From Gammaproteobacteria bacterium (GTDB lineage: Bacteria > Pseudomonadota > Gammaproteobacteria > Natronospirales > REEB76), in contig DAHVFI010000294.1 in NCBI GenBank assembly GCA_027317045.1, forward strand, positions 1 through 7,487: a stretch of 7,487 nucleotides of DNA, read 5' to 3'. Positions 1 through 6,939 of this stretch are shown here, piece after piece (positions within the stretch are counted from its first letter, which is position 1; each line of letters opens with the position of its first letter). The notes under the pieces were generated by a model that saw only the letters and a program-made list of their open reading frames with translations, made no database searches and had not been told where the DNA came from. The position numbers and the translations under genes were made by a program.

Positions 1-109
1 GCTTGTGGCGGTCATGCAATATTTCCATGATTTCAGTCAAGAGATTGCGCTTGCCCCCATGATCGGCTTCGCTGAGATAGATACGCACTAAAATCATGTC
101 TTTTATCAT
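1..109 (-). CDS. DUF190 family protein, N-terminal fragment
   Basis: The first 36 codons of a gene that runs off the low-coordinate edge of the window. The translation begins MIKDMILVRIYLSEAD and continues with HGGKRNLLTEIMEILHDRH. A short beta-strand ending in RIYLSEAD, followed by a K-rich turn and an amphipathic helix, is the usual N-terminus of DUF190 proteins. These are small soluble proteins with a PII-like (ferredoxin-like) fold and no settled function. They are often found beside crcB, as here. The start at base 109 is preferred over the in-frame ATG at base 97 because a TGAGGT ribosome site lies 8 bases upstream of it. The gene follows crcB by 11 bases, so the two are probably co-transcribed and translationally coupled. 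Family assignment is by pattern recognition on a short fragment; the C-terminal part is not visible. Confidence 0.8.
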   Translation of the reverse strand, partial: MIKDMILVRIYLSEADHGGKRNLLTEIMEILHDRHK

Positions 110-117
110 GGCACTTT

Positions 118-123
118 ACCTCA
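118..123 (-). promoter_or_regulatory. Ribosome binding site of the DUF190 gene
   Basis: TGAGGT on the minus strand, 8 bases before the ATG at base 109. Its TGA is also the crcB stop codon, so a ribosome finishing crcB sits on the start signal of the next gene. This supports translational coupling and the choice of the upstream ATG. Confidence 0.6.
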
Positions 124-495
124 CAAGTTACGCGCAATGTAGACACCCACCAGCGCCGCAGCCAAGCCCAGAAACACCGACAGCAGCAGGTAGGCGGCTG
201 CGTAACCTATCTCGCCATCCTCGATAAGCAGAATCGACTCCATGGCGAATGTGGAGAACGTGGTGAAGCCTCCCAATCCGCCTGCCAGAATTGCCGTGCG
301 CAATACCGGATTGATAGTTATCCGATCAAGGGTCTCGAAAAACAAAAACCCCATAAGCAAGCAACCCATCACGTTGATGATAAGAGTTGCTAGTGGGAAA
401 CTACGTCCATACATCTGCTGCACCAACTGGGTTATTCCATAACGCGCGCAGCAACCCACCGCACCCCCCACTGCCACCCCGAAATACGTCCACAT
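121..495 (-). CDS. crcB: CrcB/Fluc fluoride ion channel
   Basis: A 124-residue membrane protein of the CrcB (Fluc) family, which forms dual-topology dimers that export fluoride passively across the inner membrane. The length is normal and four hydrophobic segments are visible. Family marks present are GGAVGCCARY (residues 10-19), the asparagine of the NVMG motif (N41), and GGLGGFTTFSTF (residues 72-83), which carries the central sodium site and the two fluoride-path phenylalanines F80 and F83. The reading frame is open for 15 codons further upstream, to a Met at base 540 inside hyfB. The start at base 495 is chosen because AAGGAG lies 9 bases before it and the protein then begins like other family members (MWTYFGVAVGG). 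It follows the hyfB-like gene by 19 bases, so there is no room for its own fluoride riboswitch. Its expression therefore probably depends on the upstream operon. Confidence 0.95.
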   Translation of the reverse strand: MWTYFGVAVGGAVGCCARYGITQLVQQMYGRSFPLATLIINVMGCLLMGFLFFETLDRITINPVLRTAILAGGLGGFTTFSTFAMESILLIEDGEIGYAAAYLLLSVFLGLAAALVGVYIARNL

Positions 496-504
496 CGAAA
501 CCGA

Positions 505-510
505 CTCCTT
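505..510 (-). promoter_or_regulatory. Ribosome binding site of crcB
   Basis: AAGGAG on the minus strand, 9 bases upstream of the ATG at base 495, in the short gap after the hyfB-like stop codon. It decides the start of crcB against a longer in-frame ATG at base 540. Confidence 0.75.
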
Positions 511-514
511 GTGG

Positions 515-2494
515 TCAGATAACGCCAACAACCAGCACAAGCACCAGCAGCATGCCGATCAAGGCAAGATAAAAATTGAGATGGCCTGATTGCAATGCCC
601 GCAAACGCTGCGCGGCACTGTTCACGAACCGTGTCAGCGGCAAAAACAGCAAGGCACCGAAAATCGGCGCGACCCGGTAATTAAAATGCAGACGTTTCAG
701 AAAATAACCGCGGCTGGCGTGCTCGTGCTCCACATCCAGCGTCGGCCTGTAGATGAAACTGTAGAAGGTACGCATGGCATTGGAGAAAGTCAGCGCGGTG
801 GTGGCTACCCGATCGTTGTCCCGCGACAGCCCTCCGTACCACACCGCCGCGCGACGCACACTAAAGCGTCGCGCAGACAGCAATAGCGCAATGGGCAGCA
901 GTGCCAGCAGCGGGCAAACAATCGCGAGTAACGTGGGCGAAATGAACGCGAAACTTGAGGTCAGCGGTACCAGTATCAAACCAGCATGCATGGCAGAGGC
1001 CACATGCATGCCGAACTGCTGAAATACCGCAGTATCCAGCGTCTGTACCCACCAAGGCATGCCCACAGCCAGCGCCAAAACAGCCAAACCCAGGATACCG
1101 GTGGCATAACTTACCCGCCGCGGAATCCTTGTCGCCTGTAGATCGCCCTGCCCCTGCAAACCGATGCCCAATACCTTCACAAACGTGGCAAAGGAAATGG
1201 CGGCGGTAAGTGCCAGCCCCGCTCCAGCGAGCGCCGTCACCAAGCGTCCCGCCAGACTGTCCAGGCGAAATCCCTGGAACAGGGTCTGGAAGATATACCA
1301 TTCGCTCACGAAACCGGCTTGAGGCGGCATGGCAGCAAGACTCATGCCCGCGAATACCGCACCGACGCCGAACAGCCACGAACTTCGGCGCAATAACCCG
1401 CGTTGCGCGATGAGATAAGAGCCGGTAGCGCAAAAGACACCGTCGGCAGCGATGAACAGCCCGCCCTTGGCGAGTGCGTGTGCTGCAAGCTGCAACATGG
1501 CTACCATCCAGGCTAAACCGGCAAGCTCCACCCGTCCCTGGGCGCGAAACAGCACCGCCGCACCCAGCGCGGTAACTGCGATGCCAGCATTCTCCGCGGT
1601 GGAGAGACTCAGCAATTCACGCCAGTCGTCTTCCTGAAATGCGTATAGAGCCGCAAGAATCGCGCTTACCACCCCCGCGGCAATCAGCGATATGCCCAGG
1701 CCAAAGAGTACCGGCGTATCTGCCAGCCAGCGGATGTATCCTCGACTCAGACCGAAAAAAGCCGCGTTCAGGATTATTCCCGATAGCAGATTGCCAGTGG
1801 CCCCACTGCCGGCACCATAGGCAGCGGGGAACCATTCATAGAACGGCAGAATACCGAGCTTGGCTCCAAAGCCAATCAATAGCAGCATCCCTATCAGCGC
1901 TTGCAGCCAGGGCGCAAGGGCGGCGATGCTCGTCGCCGAATCTTGGAAGTTGAAGCCCTTCATCCCCAGTGTGCCCATGAAGAGAAAAGCGCACAACAAA
2001 GCCACGCTGCCAACTTCCAGCAGTCCCAGCATGAACAGCACTCGCCGTCCGCCGCCGTGGGCGCGCCGGCCGCCTAGGATCATCGCTGCTCCACCGAGGC
2101 TCATGACTTCCCAGGCAATCAGAAAAGCGATGCTGTCCTGAAGTCCAAATATCCCGAGCGCTCCAAGCAGGCTCAAGGCCGCACCTGCTATCCACCCGTG
2201 CTGGCCTTCCCCCGGTGTGCCGAGCCAACAGGCCGGAATCGCTGCCGCCAATCCGAATCCCATCAGCCAGAGCGCCGACGCTGAGAGTTCGAAGGTGATC
2301 GGCCCGCCGCCCACGCTCACCGGCAGTTGTACCGGAGGCATGCCGCCCGGCAAGGTGATAATCGCGAGTAAGACGCCCGCGAATGCACCCGCCGCGAGCA
2401 GTCGCCGCGCGAGTCTGGTAGCCCCGGTGGATAAGATCAAGAGGCAGGCAAGCACCCAGCAGATAATGACCAACAACAGCAAAACATTACTCAT
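515..2494 (-). CDS. hyfB: HyfB-like proton-translocating membrane subunit (NuoL/Mrp antiporter family)
   Basis: A 659-residue, highly hydrophobic protein of the NuoL/M/N and Mrp antiporter family, closest in size and layout to HyfB (about 670 residues) and HycC. It should form an ion-pumping channel in the membrane arm. Visible functional positions are E129 in AWEVMSLGG, K212 in GFGAKLGILPFYEWFP, H339 and K343 in AAHALAKGGLF, and the PPQAGFVSEWY segment (390-400). The EDDWRELLSLSTAENAG segment (288-304) matches the broken-helix region that follows TM8 in this family. After about residue 545 comes a polar stretch including VWYGGLSRDND (551-561), then two more membrane segments near 610-622 and 640-659; this tail is characteristic of HyfB/HycC. 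Odd: the family's usual His-x-x-x-Pro channel motif after TM7 reads AAYGAGSGATGNLLSG (224-239), without the histidine. The gene starts inside the end of the small-subunit gene (8-base overlap, ATGAGTAA) with no strong ribosome site, implying coupled translation. Its place after the catalytic subunits differs from E. coli hyf, where hyfB comes before hyfC. Confidence 0.88.
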   Translation of the reverse strand: MSNVLLLLVIICWVLACLLILSTGATRLARRLLAAGAFAGVLLAIITLPGGMPPVQLPVSVGGGPITFELSASALWLMGFGLAAAIPACWLGTPGEGQHGWIAGAALSLLGALGIFGLQDSIAFLIAWEVMSLGGAAMILGGRRAHGGGRRVLFMLGLLEVGSVALLCAFLFMGTLGMKGFNFQDSATSIAALAPWLQALIGMLLLIGFGAKLGILPFYEWFPAAYGAGSGATGNLLSGIILNAAFFGLSRGYIRWLADTPVLFGLGISLIAAGVVSAILAALYAFQEDDWRELLSLSTAENAGIAVTALGAAVLFRAQGRVELAGLAWMVAMLQLAAHALAKGGLFIAADGVFCATGSYLIAQRGLLRRSSWLFGVGAVFAGMSLAAMPPQAGFVSEWYIFQTLFQGFRLDSLAGRLVTALAGAGLALTAAISFATFVKVLGIGLQGQGDLQATRIPRRVSYATGILGLAVLALAVGMPWWVQTLDTAVFQQFGMHVASAMHAGLILVPLTSSFAFISPTLLAIVCPLLALLPIALLLSARRFSVRRAAVWYGGLSRDNDRVATTALTFSNAMRTFYSFIYRPTLDVEHEHASRGYFLKRLHFNYRVAPIFGALLFLPLTRFVNSAAQRLRALQSGHLNFYLALIGMLLVLVLVVGVI

Positions 2495-3302
2495 GGCGGT
2501 TTATATCCATATGATGGCCATCGCTTACGCGTGGGGAGGCACGCTCCAGCAGTACGAGTAATGCATGAATGATGGCGGCCGGATTCGGCGGGCACCCGGG
2601 AAGATACACATCCACCGGCAGCAGCCCTTCAAGGCCGTGGCCGGAACTATAGCCACCCGCGGCGACGCCTCCGGATATGGCGCAGGTGCCCATGGCCATG
2701 ACCCACTTGGGTTCCGGCATAGCCTCATAGGTGGCAAGCAATGCGTCGCGCATGGCATAAGTGACCGTGCCGGTAACCAGAAGCACATCGGCAAAACGCG
2801 GCGAGGGCGTAAAGAAGATACCGAGACGATGCAGATTGTAGAAAGGATTGTTGAGTGCTTGCAGTTCCGACTCACAGCCGTTGCAGGAGCCGGCATCCAC
2901 ATGACGGATGTGCAGACTACGTTTGAATGCACCCTCAATCCGCGACTTCACTATAGCGGCTTCCGGTGACTGCAAGGCCTGCTTCCACCGAAGATCATCT
3001 CGCTCATGCGCGGCAAACGCCCAATCATTGCTGGTCTCCAAGGCACCAGTGGGACAAACTTCCACACACAACTGACAAACGACGCAGCGGCCATAATCCA
3101 CGTTCAAACGTGCCTCGCCGCCGTGCATTAATGTCAGCGCACCCGACAGGCACACGGCCACGCATTCCCTGCAGCCAGCTTCGCATTTTTCTGGATGATA
3201 GCGCGGCATGCCGAGAGCATTTTTCTGCCCATCGTCCTCTCCGGCAGGCCAATCGGTTGTGGCACTACCGCGCATCAAACCAAACAGTGTCCACACCGGC
3301 AT
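2487..3302 (-). CDS. hyfI: Ferredoxin-like domain fused to NuoB/HyfI-type small subunit
   Basis: A 271-residue soluble electron-transfer subunit with two parts. Residues about 35-90 form a two-cluster ferredoxin domain: C40, C44, C47, C51 (spacing CxxxCxxCxxxC) and C73, C76, C79, C83 (CxxCxxCxxxCP). Residues about 120-260 are the NuoB / NiFe-hydrogenase small subunit, with CNGCE (C140, C143), GTC (C207) and LPGCPPNP (C237) holding the cluster equivalent to complex I N2. In E. coli Hyf these roles belong to two proteins, HyfH and HyfI; here they are one chain. The protein should carry electrons through three [4Fe-4S] clusters to or from the large subunit on the cytoplasmic face. The start at base 3302 is supported by TAGGAG 6 bases upstream, overlapping the stop of the large-subunit gene. 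The 3' end overlaps the hyfB-like start by 8 bases. The first cysteine spacing of cluster one (three residues rather than two) is slightly unusual. Confidence 0.93.
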   Translation of the reverse strand: MPVWTLFGLMRGSATTDWPAGEDDGQKNALGMPRYHPEKCEAGCRECVAVCLSGALTLMHGGEARLNVDYGRCVVCQLCVEVCPTGALETSNDWAFAAHERDDLRWKQALQSPEAAIVKSRIEGAFKRSLHIRHVDAGSCNGCESELQALNNPFYNLHRLGIFFTPSPRFADVLLVTGTVTYAMRDALLATYEAMPEPKWVMAMGTCAISGGVAAGGYSSGHGLEGLLPVDVYLPGCPPNPAAIIHALLVLLERASPRVSDGHHMDINRHE

Positions 3303-3308
3303 ACGTCG

Positions 3309-3314
3309 CTCCTA
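3309..3314 (-). promoter_or_regulatory. Ribosome binding site of the hyfI-like gene
   Basis: TAGGAG on the minus strand, 6 bases upstream of the ATG at base 3302. Its TAG is the stop codon of the large-subunit gene, so the start of the small subunit is likely coupled to the end of the large one. Confidence 0.7.
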
Positions 3315-4799
3315 CCTGTCGCATCCAGCGATGCTGAGACCAAAACTTGCTTCGTTGATGGCATAATCCATCATGTTTGAATCGTGAACCGTATACGGGA
3401 ATACGCGCCAATTCGAAAAGGAAGGTGATTTGATTTTGACGCGGCGCAATTTTCCAGCTTCGTCAAAATGCACGGCATAGTACAAGGCCCCCCTGGGTGA
3501 TTCGCACCAGCCAAGGCCTTCCACATTGGGTAATGGCATACAAGAACCGCACAAAGCACCGTGTCGGACATCAGCCAGCAGCCGCGCAATCAGTGCCATT
3601 GACGCGCCAATCTCCTCGGCGCGTACTTCCGCGCGCGCGTTGGCATCGCCTATCTCCCGCACAGGCACTTGGAGCTGAACGTTGCCATAGGCTGCATAAG
3701 GGTGATCACGGCGTAAATCCCGGTCGAGACCAGAAGCGCGCTCGACTGGACCTGTGGCTCCCTGATCAAATGCAATGCGGCGGTTCAACACGCCGGTATC
3801 TATAAGACGGTCCAGATAGCCGGCGGTCCGCGACAACTGCCCCAGATAACGGCTAATATCAAGATGCAATTTCTGAAGTTCTTCAGAGAGTCCGGTGTAA
3901 ACATTGACATCGCGGCGCAAACCGCCCGGCCGAAGTAGGTTGCGTAAAAGCCGGCTGCCACAAAGCCGCGCGTTGATCTGTTTGACGCGTTCCTCCAGCA
4001 ACTTGCCTTCGACGTTGGCGACCTTGAGCGTGGTAGTGTCGGCCAAGTGACCGAAATAATGCAGATGGTTATAGAGCCGCTCGAATTCCGCGAGTAGTGT
4101 TCGCGCCCACTCAGCTCGCGGTGGGATCACGCAGTCACAGGCAGATTCAATTGCCTGGCAATAGGCGAGCGCATGGGCGAAGCTGCCGACTCCCGAGACG
4201 CGCTCGGCCAGCACAACGCCCAAGGCCGGCTCCAGCCCTTCAAAGCGTTTCTCCATCCCACGGTGCTTGAAGAACAGCCGCGGTTGATAATGCAGAATGT
4301 GCTCGCCCAGGTAAAAGAATAAAAACTGGGCGGACTCCATCACATCGGCGCGCACCGGGCCGAATGGCAGTGCCTGAACGTCATCGCCTAGTACCTCCGG
4401 GATGCGCGCCGGCTGGCGCTTGAATGGCATGGCGGTATCTCCCGGGTATGCGGGATCCAGGGGTGGTTTTATCGGTCGCGCCCCTTCCTGCAGCACCAAC
4501 GGATAGGGTTCAGGATGACCCGTGAAGCTGACCCCGAAAAGATCTGTGATCTCGCGCTCATACCAACCCAGGAGTGGCGCAATGCCGGCAAGGCTCGGCA
4601 AGCTCCGGTCCGTCGCGCTGCAACGCCACAGCACAAACGATTGCTGTGCATCTTGAGTAGCGAGATAACAAACCTCTATTCCGCCCGGGGACGGAACCCA
4701 AGCCCAAGCCATCTGCATGCGCCCGCCGTCTTGAAGCAGCGCTTCACAGGCAGATTGAAGTTCCGCGGGTGCAAGGCGTATTTCCAATGCGCCTTTCAT
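3312..4799 (-). CDS. hyfG: HyfG-like fused NuoC/NuoD large subunit lacking the NiFe ligands
   Basis: A 495-residue homologue of group 4 hydrogenase large subunits (E. coli HyfG and HycE are about 555-570). Residues 1-125 are a NuoC-like domain, with WYEREITDLFGV (79-90), the GHPEPYPL segment and PLDPAYPG. Residues about 145-495 are NuoD/hydrogenase-like, with GPVRADVMES (147-156), KHRGMEKR (178-185), ERLYNHLHYFG (240-250) and GWCESPRG (430-437). In NiFe enzymes the first ligand motif reads RVCGIC; here it is RVSGVG (200-205), with Ser and Gly replacing both cysteines. The C-terminal DPCxxC is absent: the protein ends SFGLSIAGCDR with one cysteine (C493) and no protease-cleaved tail. The acid E155, conserved near the active site of relatives, remains. 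It therefore should not bind NiFe(CN)2CO, and the family is best named Ehr (energy-converting hydrogenase related). The start overlaps the hyfF-like stop (ATGA), a classic coupled junction. A possible substrate is a quinone or another small acceptor, but the sequence does not say. Confidence 0.93.
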   Translation of the reverse strand: MKGALEIRLAPAELQSACEALLQDGGRMQMAWAWVPSPGGIEVCYLATQDAQQSFVLWRCSATDRSLPSLAGIAPLLGWYEREITDLFGVSFTGHPEPYPLVLQEGARPIKPPLDPAYPGDTAMPFKRQPARIPEVLGDDVQALPFGPVRADVMESAQFLFFYLGEHILHYQPRLFFKHRGMEKRFEGLEPALGVVLAERVSGVGSFAHALAYCQAIESACDCVIPPRAEWARTLLAEFERLYNHLHYFGHLADTTTLKVANVEGKLLEERVKQINARLCGSRLLRNLLRPGGLRRDVNVYTGLSEELQKLHLDISRYLGQLSRTAGYLDRLIDTGVLNRRIAFDQGATGPVERASGLDRDLRRDHPYAAYGNVQLQVPVREIGDANARAEVRAEEIGASMALIARLLADVRHGALCGSCMPLPNVEGLGWCESPRGALYYAVHFDEAGKLRRVKIKSPSFSNWRVFPYTVHDSNMMDYAINEASFGLSIAGCDR

Positions 4800-6256
4800 A
4801 ACCTGGGCCCTATCAGTTGATGCGCAATGCCGTCAAAGACTCGCATTAACCCGTCCGGCCACCACAACCCCATAATCAGGAGTGGTACCAGGGCGAGCCA
4901 CATAGGCACTACGCACCAGGCACTGGCGATCGCTCCCTGGGGCGTGGCTTCGGGTCGCCTGCCGAAGTACATGGCAGCAAAGTGTCTGAGGAAACCGATG
5001 AAGATGATGATCAGCAGGGTCAGCGTTACGATTGCCGCCCATAGATTTTGTCCGGCAAAGCCAGCCCGCAAAATGCTGAATTCGCTTAGGAACAAACCAA
5101 AAGGCGGTGCGCCCGTGATGGCCACTGCACCTGCAAGCCATAACAATCCCGAAACGGGAAATTCATGCAACACCCGGCGTATCGCCGGCATTTCCTTGGT
5201 ACCGTAGCGACGCATGCTGTTACCTGCGCCGAAAAACATCAGCGATTTGTTGAGGGAATGATTCAGCATATGGTAGAGCGCCCCAGCGATACCTAGAACC
5301 CCGCCGAATCCGAAACCTAGCGCCAGGATGCCCATGTGTTCTACGCTTGAATAGGCCATCAGCCGTTTGACACCTTCCTGACGCACGATGAAGAGCGTCC
5401 CGATAAAAACCGAGAAGATACCCAATACCACCAGCGTGGTATGCGGTAACGAACCGATGTTCGCTGCGTCCACGATCGCAAGAAAACGCACAATGCCGAG
5501 CATGGCGGTATTGAGCAGCGCGCCGGAAAGCATGGCTGATACCGGTGTTGGACCTTCACTATGGGCATCCGGCAGCCAGGTATGCATGGGTGCCAAACCA
5601 ACTTTTGTGCCATATCCCGCAAGCACCAATAGAAACCCGAGTTTGAGCAGCACTGGATTCATCTGTGGTGCCACCTCCCGCAACACTTGCCAGGTCATAT
5701 CGTAGCTGGGTCCAAGTATCAGGCTGCCGCCCCAGTAGAGCAGCACGGTGCCCAACAATGCCAAGGTAATACCCGCCGATACTACGATGATATATTTCCA
5801 CGCAGCCTCGATACTCTCCGCGGCCCGCTCGAACCCCACCAGGAAGGTACTCACTAAGGTGGTGAGTTCGATGGCGATCCAGAACATACCAATGTTATTG
5901 ACAAAGACGGCGAGCAGCATGGTCCATGCAAAGCCGGCAAACAGTGCATAGAAACCTGGAAGTTTATTGTCTTCATTGAGTAGCCGCATGTAACCTACCG
6001 CGTAGATGGACGCCAGCAGATACACCACCGCTGTGCATAAGGCGACCCAGCAGCCAAATGCATCCATAAACAGATAGTCGTGCCAGAAAAACAACGGTGT
6101 CTGCACAAGAAATGGTAACGGCACCGCGGCGGCAAATACGGTAATGCTGGCCACCAGGTTCAGGTATTCGGCGATGCGTGGCCGGCGGATCAACAAGGCC
6201 CCAGCAACCGCCACTAACGGTGCGATCAATAGAACAATGAAACACAACGTCATCAT
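4796..6256 (-). CDS. hyfF: HyfF-like proton-translocating membrane subunit (NuoL/M/N family)
   Basis: A 486-residue integral membrane protein of the NuoL/M/N family, slightly shorter than E. coli HyfF (about 526). It should form one ion channel of the membrane arm and contact the NuoK/NuoH-like subunits. All key family positions are seen: E130 in AIELTTLV, K154 in AAWKYII, K218 in GYGTKVGLAP, H225 and H232 in MHTWLPDAHSEGPTPVSAML, the KRLMAYSSVEHMG segment (297-309), and H329, H333, K337 in YHMLNHSLNKSLMFF. The GAPPFGLFLSEFSI segment (382-395) is also typical. Its intact histidine-rich motif contrasts with the altered one in the hyfB-like neighbour. Its ATG overlaps the stop of the hyfE-like gene by one base (TGATG), and the second codon is also ATG, so the true start could be one codon later. 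The 3' end overlaps the large-subunit gene by four bases. Confidence 0.93.
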   Translation of the reverse strand: MMTLCFIVLLIAPLVAVAGALLIRRPRIAEYLNLVASITVFAAAVPLPFLVQTPLFFWHDYLFMDAFGCWVALCTAVVYLLASIYAVGYMRLLNEDNKLPGFYALFAGFAWTMLLAVFVNNIGMFWIAIELTTLVSTFLVGFERAAESIEAAWKYIIVVSAGITLALLGTVLLYWGGSLILGPSYDMTWQVLREVAPQMNPVLLKLGFLLVLAGYGTKVGLAPMHTWLPDAHSEGPTPVSAMLSGALLNTAMLGIVRFLAIVDAANIGSLPHTTLVVLGIFSVFIGTLFIVRQEGVKRLMAYSSVEHMGILALGFGFGGVLGIAGALYHMLNHSLNKSLMFFGAGNSMRRYGTKEMPAIRRVLHEFPVSGLLWLAGAVAITGAPPFGLFLSEFSILRAGFAGQNLWAAIVTLTLLIIIFIGFLRHFAAMYFGRRPEATPQGAIASAWCVVPMWLALVPLLIMGLWWPDGLMRVFDGIAHQLIGPRL

Positions 6257-6936
6257 CAGCCTATCAACCGTTTGAGTTCAAGACTACTGGTACTGCCCAC
6301 GCGCGCCAGTAGGTAGCGCACCAGTACTCCGAAACATGCCACCGCCACCAGCAGATCAAACAAGACTACCAATTCGATCAGCAATGGCATGCCGGGAATC
6401 AATATTTGCGACCCCAGGAAGATGCCGTTTTCCAGCAGCATCAAACCAAGAATATGACTTACTGCTTCATGCCGTACGCTCAGTATCAGAAATCCAACCA
6501 GCTTCATGGTAAACATCACCGTGAGCGCCAGCACGACCACATTCTCAGGAAAACCGATGACCGTCGAAACGCGAAACCCCACCACTAAGGAGAAAACCAC
6601 GCAAATCGCGCCTAGAATCAAGCTGGTCGATGGCTGCAATACAAGATGCAGCTCACGTTTCACGTGCAAACGTCGTAGGATACGCAGCACCAGATAAGGC
6701 AGAAACAGGCCGCGAAACAAAATGGTGAGGATTGCAATGAAGTAAAGCTCGGGGTAATGACCGTAGTAGCCCACTAAAGCGGATAACAGCGCAATCAACC
6801 AGGACTGGACGCCAAAGGCATACATATAATCCTTCAACCAGCGAGAGCCCAGCATCACGAACGACAGCAGCATGCTGGCGATGGTGATCAGGCTGAATAT
6901 CGAGGCGGCCAGGGGATCAAGATGTGCTGCGAGCAT
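6256..6936 (-). CDS. hyfE: HyfE-like membrane subunit (NuoK-type C-terminal half)
   Basis: A 226-residue membrane protein, near the usual HyfE length (about 216 in E. coli). The C-terminal half resembles NuoK: LMLLENGIFLGS (165-176) and LLIELVVLFDLLVAV (185-199) place glutamates E169 and E188 at the positions of the two buried NuoK glutamates that take part in proton transfer between quinone cavity and membrane arm. The N-terminal half has about three more membrane segments, an extension that separates HyfE from plain NuoK, and a basic loop (RILRRLHVKREL, 85-96). The gene begins 3 bases after the hyfC-like stop with an AGGTGA ribosome site, and its stop overlaps the hyfF-like start. HyfE together with HyfC forms the link between the soluble arm and the antiporter subunits. 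No NuoJ-like partner is visible in the window. Confidence 0.9.
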   Translation of the reverse strand: MLAAHLDPLAASIFSLITIASMLLSFVMLGSRWLKDYMYAFGVQSWLIALLSALVGYYGHYPELYFIAILTILFRGLFLPYLVLRILRRLHVKRELHLVLQPSTSLILGAICVVFSLVVGFRVSTVIGFPENVVVLALTVMFTMKLVGFLILSVRHEAVSHILGLMLLENGIFLGSQILIPGMPLLIELVVLFDLLVAVACFGVLVRYLLARVGSTSSLELKRLIG

Positions 6937-6939
6937 GGT

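Noticed and set aside
496..514. A fluoride riboswitch or terminator between hyfB and crcB
   Set aside because: The gap is only 19 bases and is taken up by the ribosome binding site; no stem-loop fits.
496..540. A longer crcB start at base 540 adding 15 residues
   Set aside because: The extension lies within the hyfB 3' end, is not like the N-terminus of the family, and the AAGGAG site points to base 495.
861..1433. A 190-codon open frame on the minus strand inside the hyfB-like gene
   Set aside because: It lies in another frame of a gene with clear family motifs, its translation is rich in Arg, Cys and His with no recognisable domain, and it has no convincing start signal.
1836..2228. A 130-codon minus-strand open frame overlapping the hyfB-like gene
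   Set aside because: It is a frame-shifted shadow of the hyfB-like membrane segments, with no family resemblance.
2966..3337. A 123-codon plus-strand open frame opposite the hyfI-like gene
   Set aside because: It is antisense to a gene with twelve conserved cluster cysteines, and its composition is low-complexity and shadow-like. No plus-strand gene in the window has support.
3312..4799. Calling this a functional hydrogenase-4 or formate hydrogenlyase
   Set aside because: The NiFe cysteines are missing from both motifs and there is no maturation gene in view, so a hydrogen-producing role is not supported.
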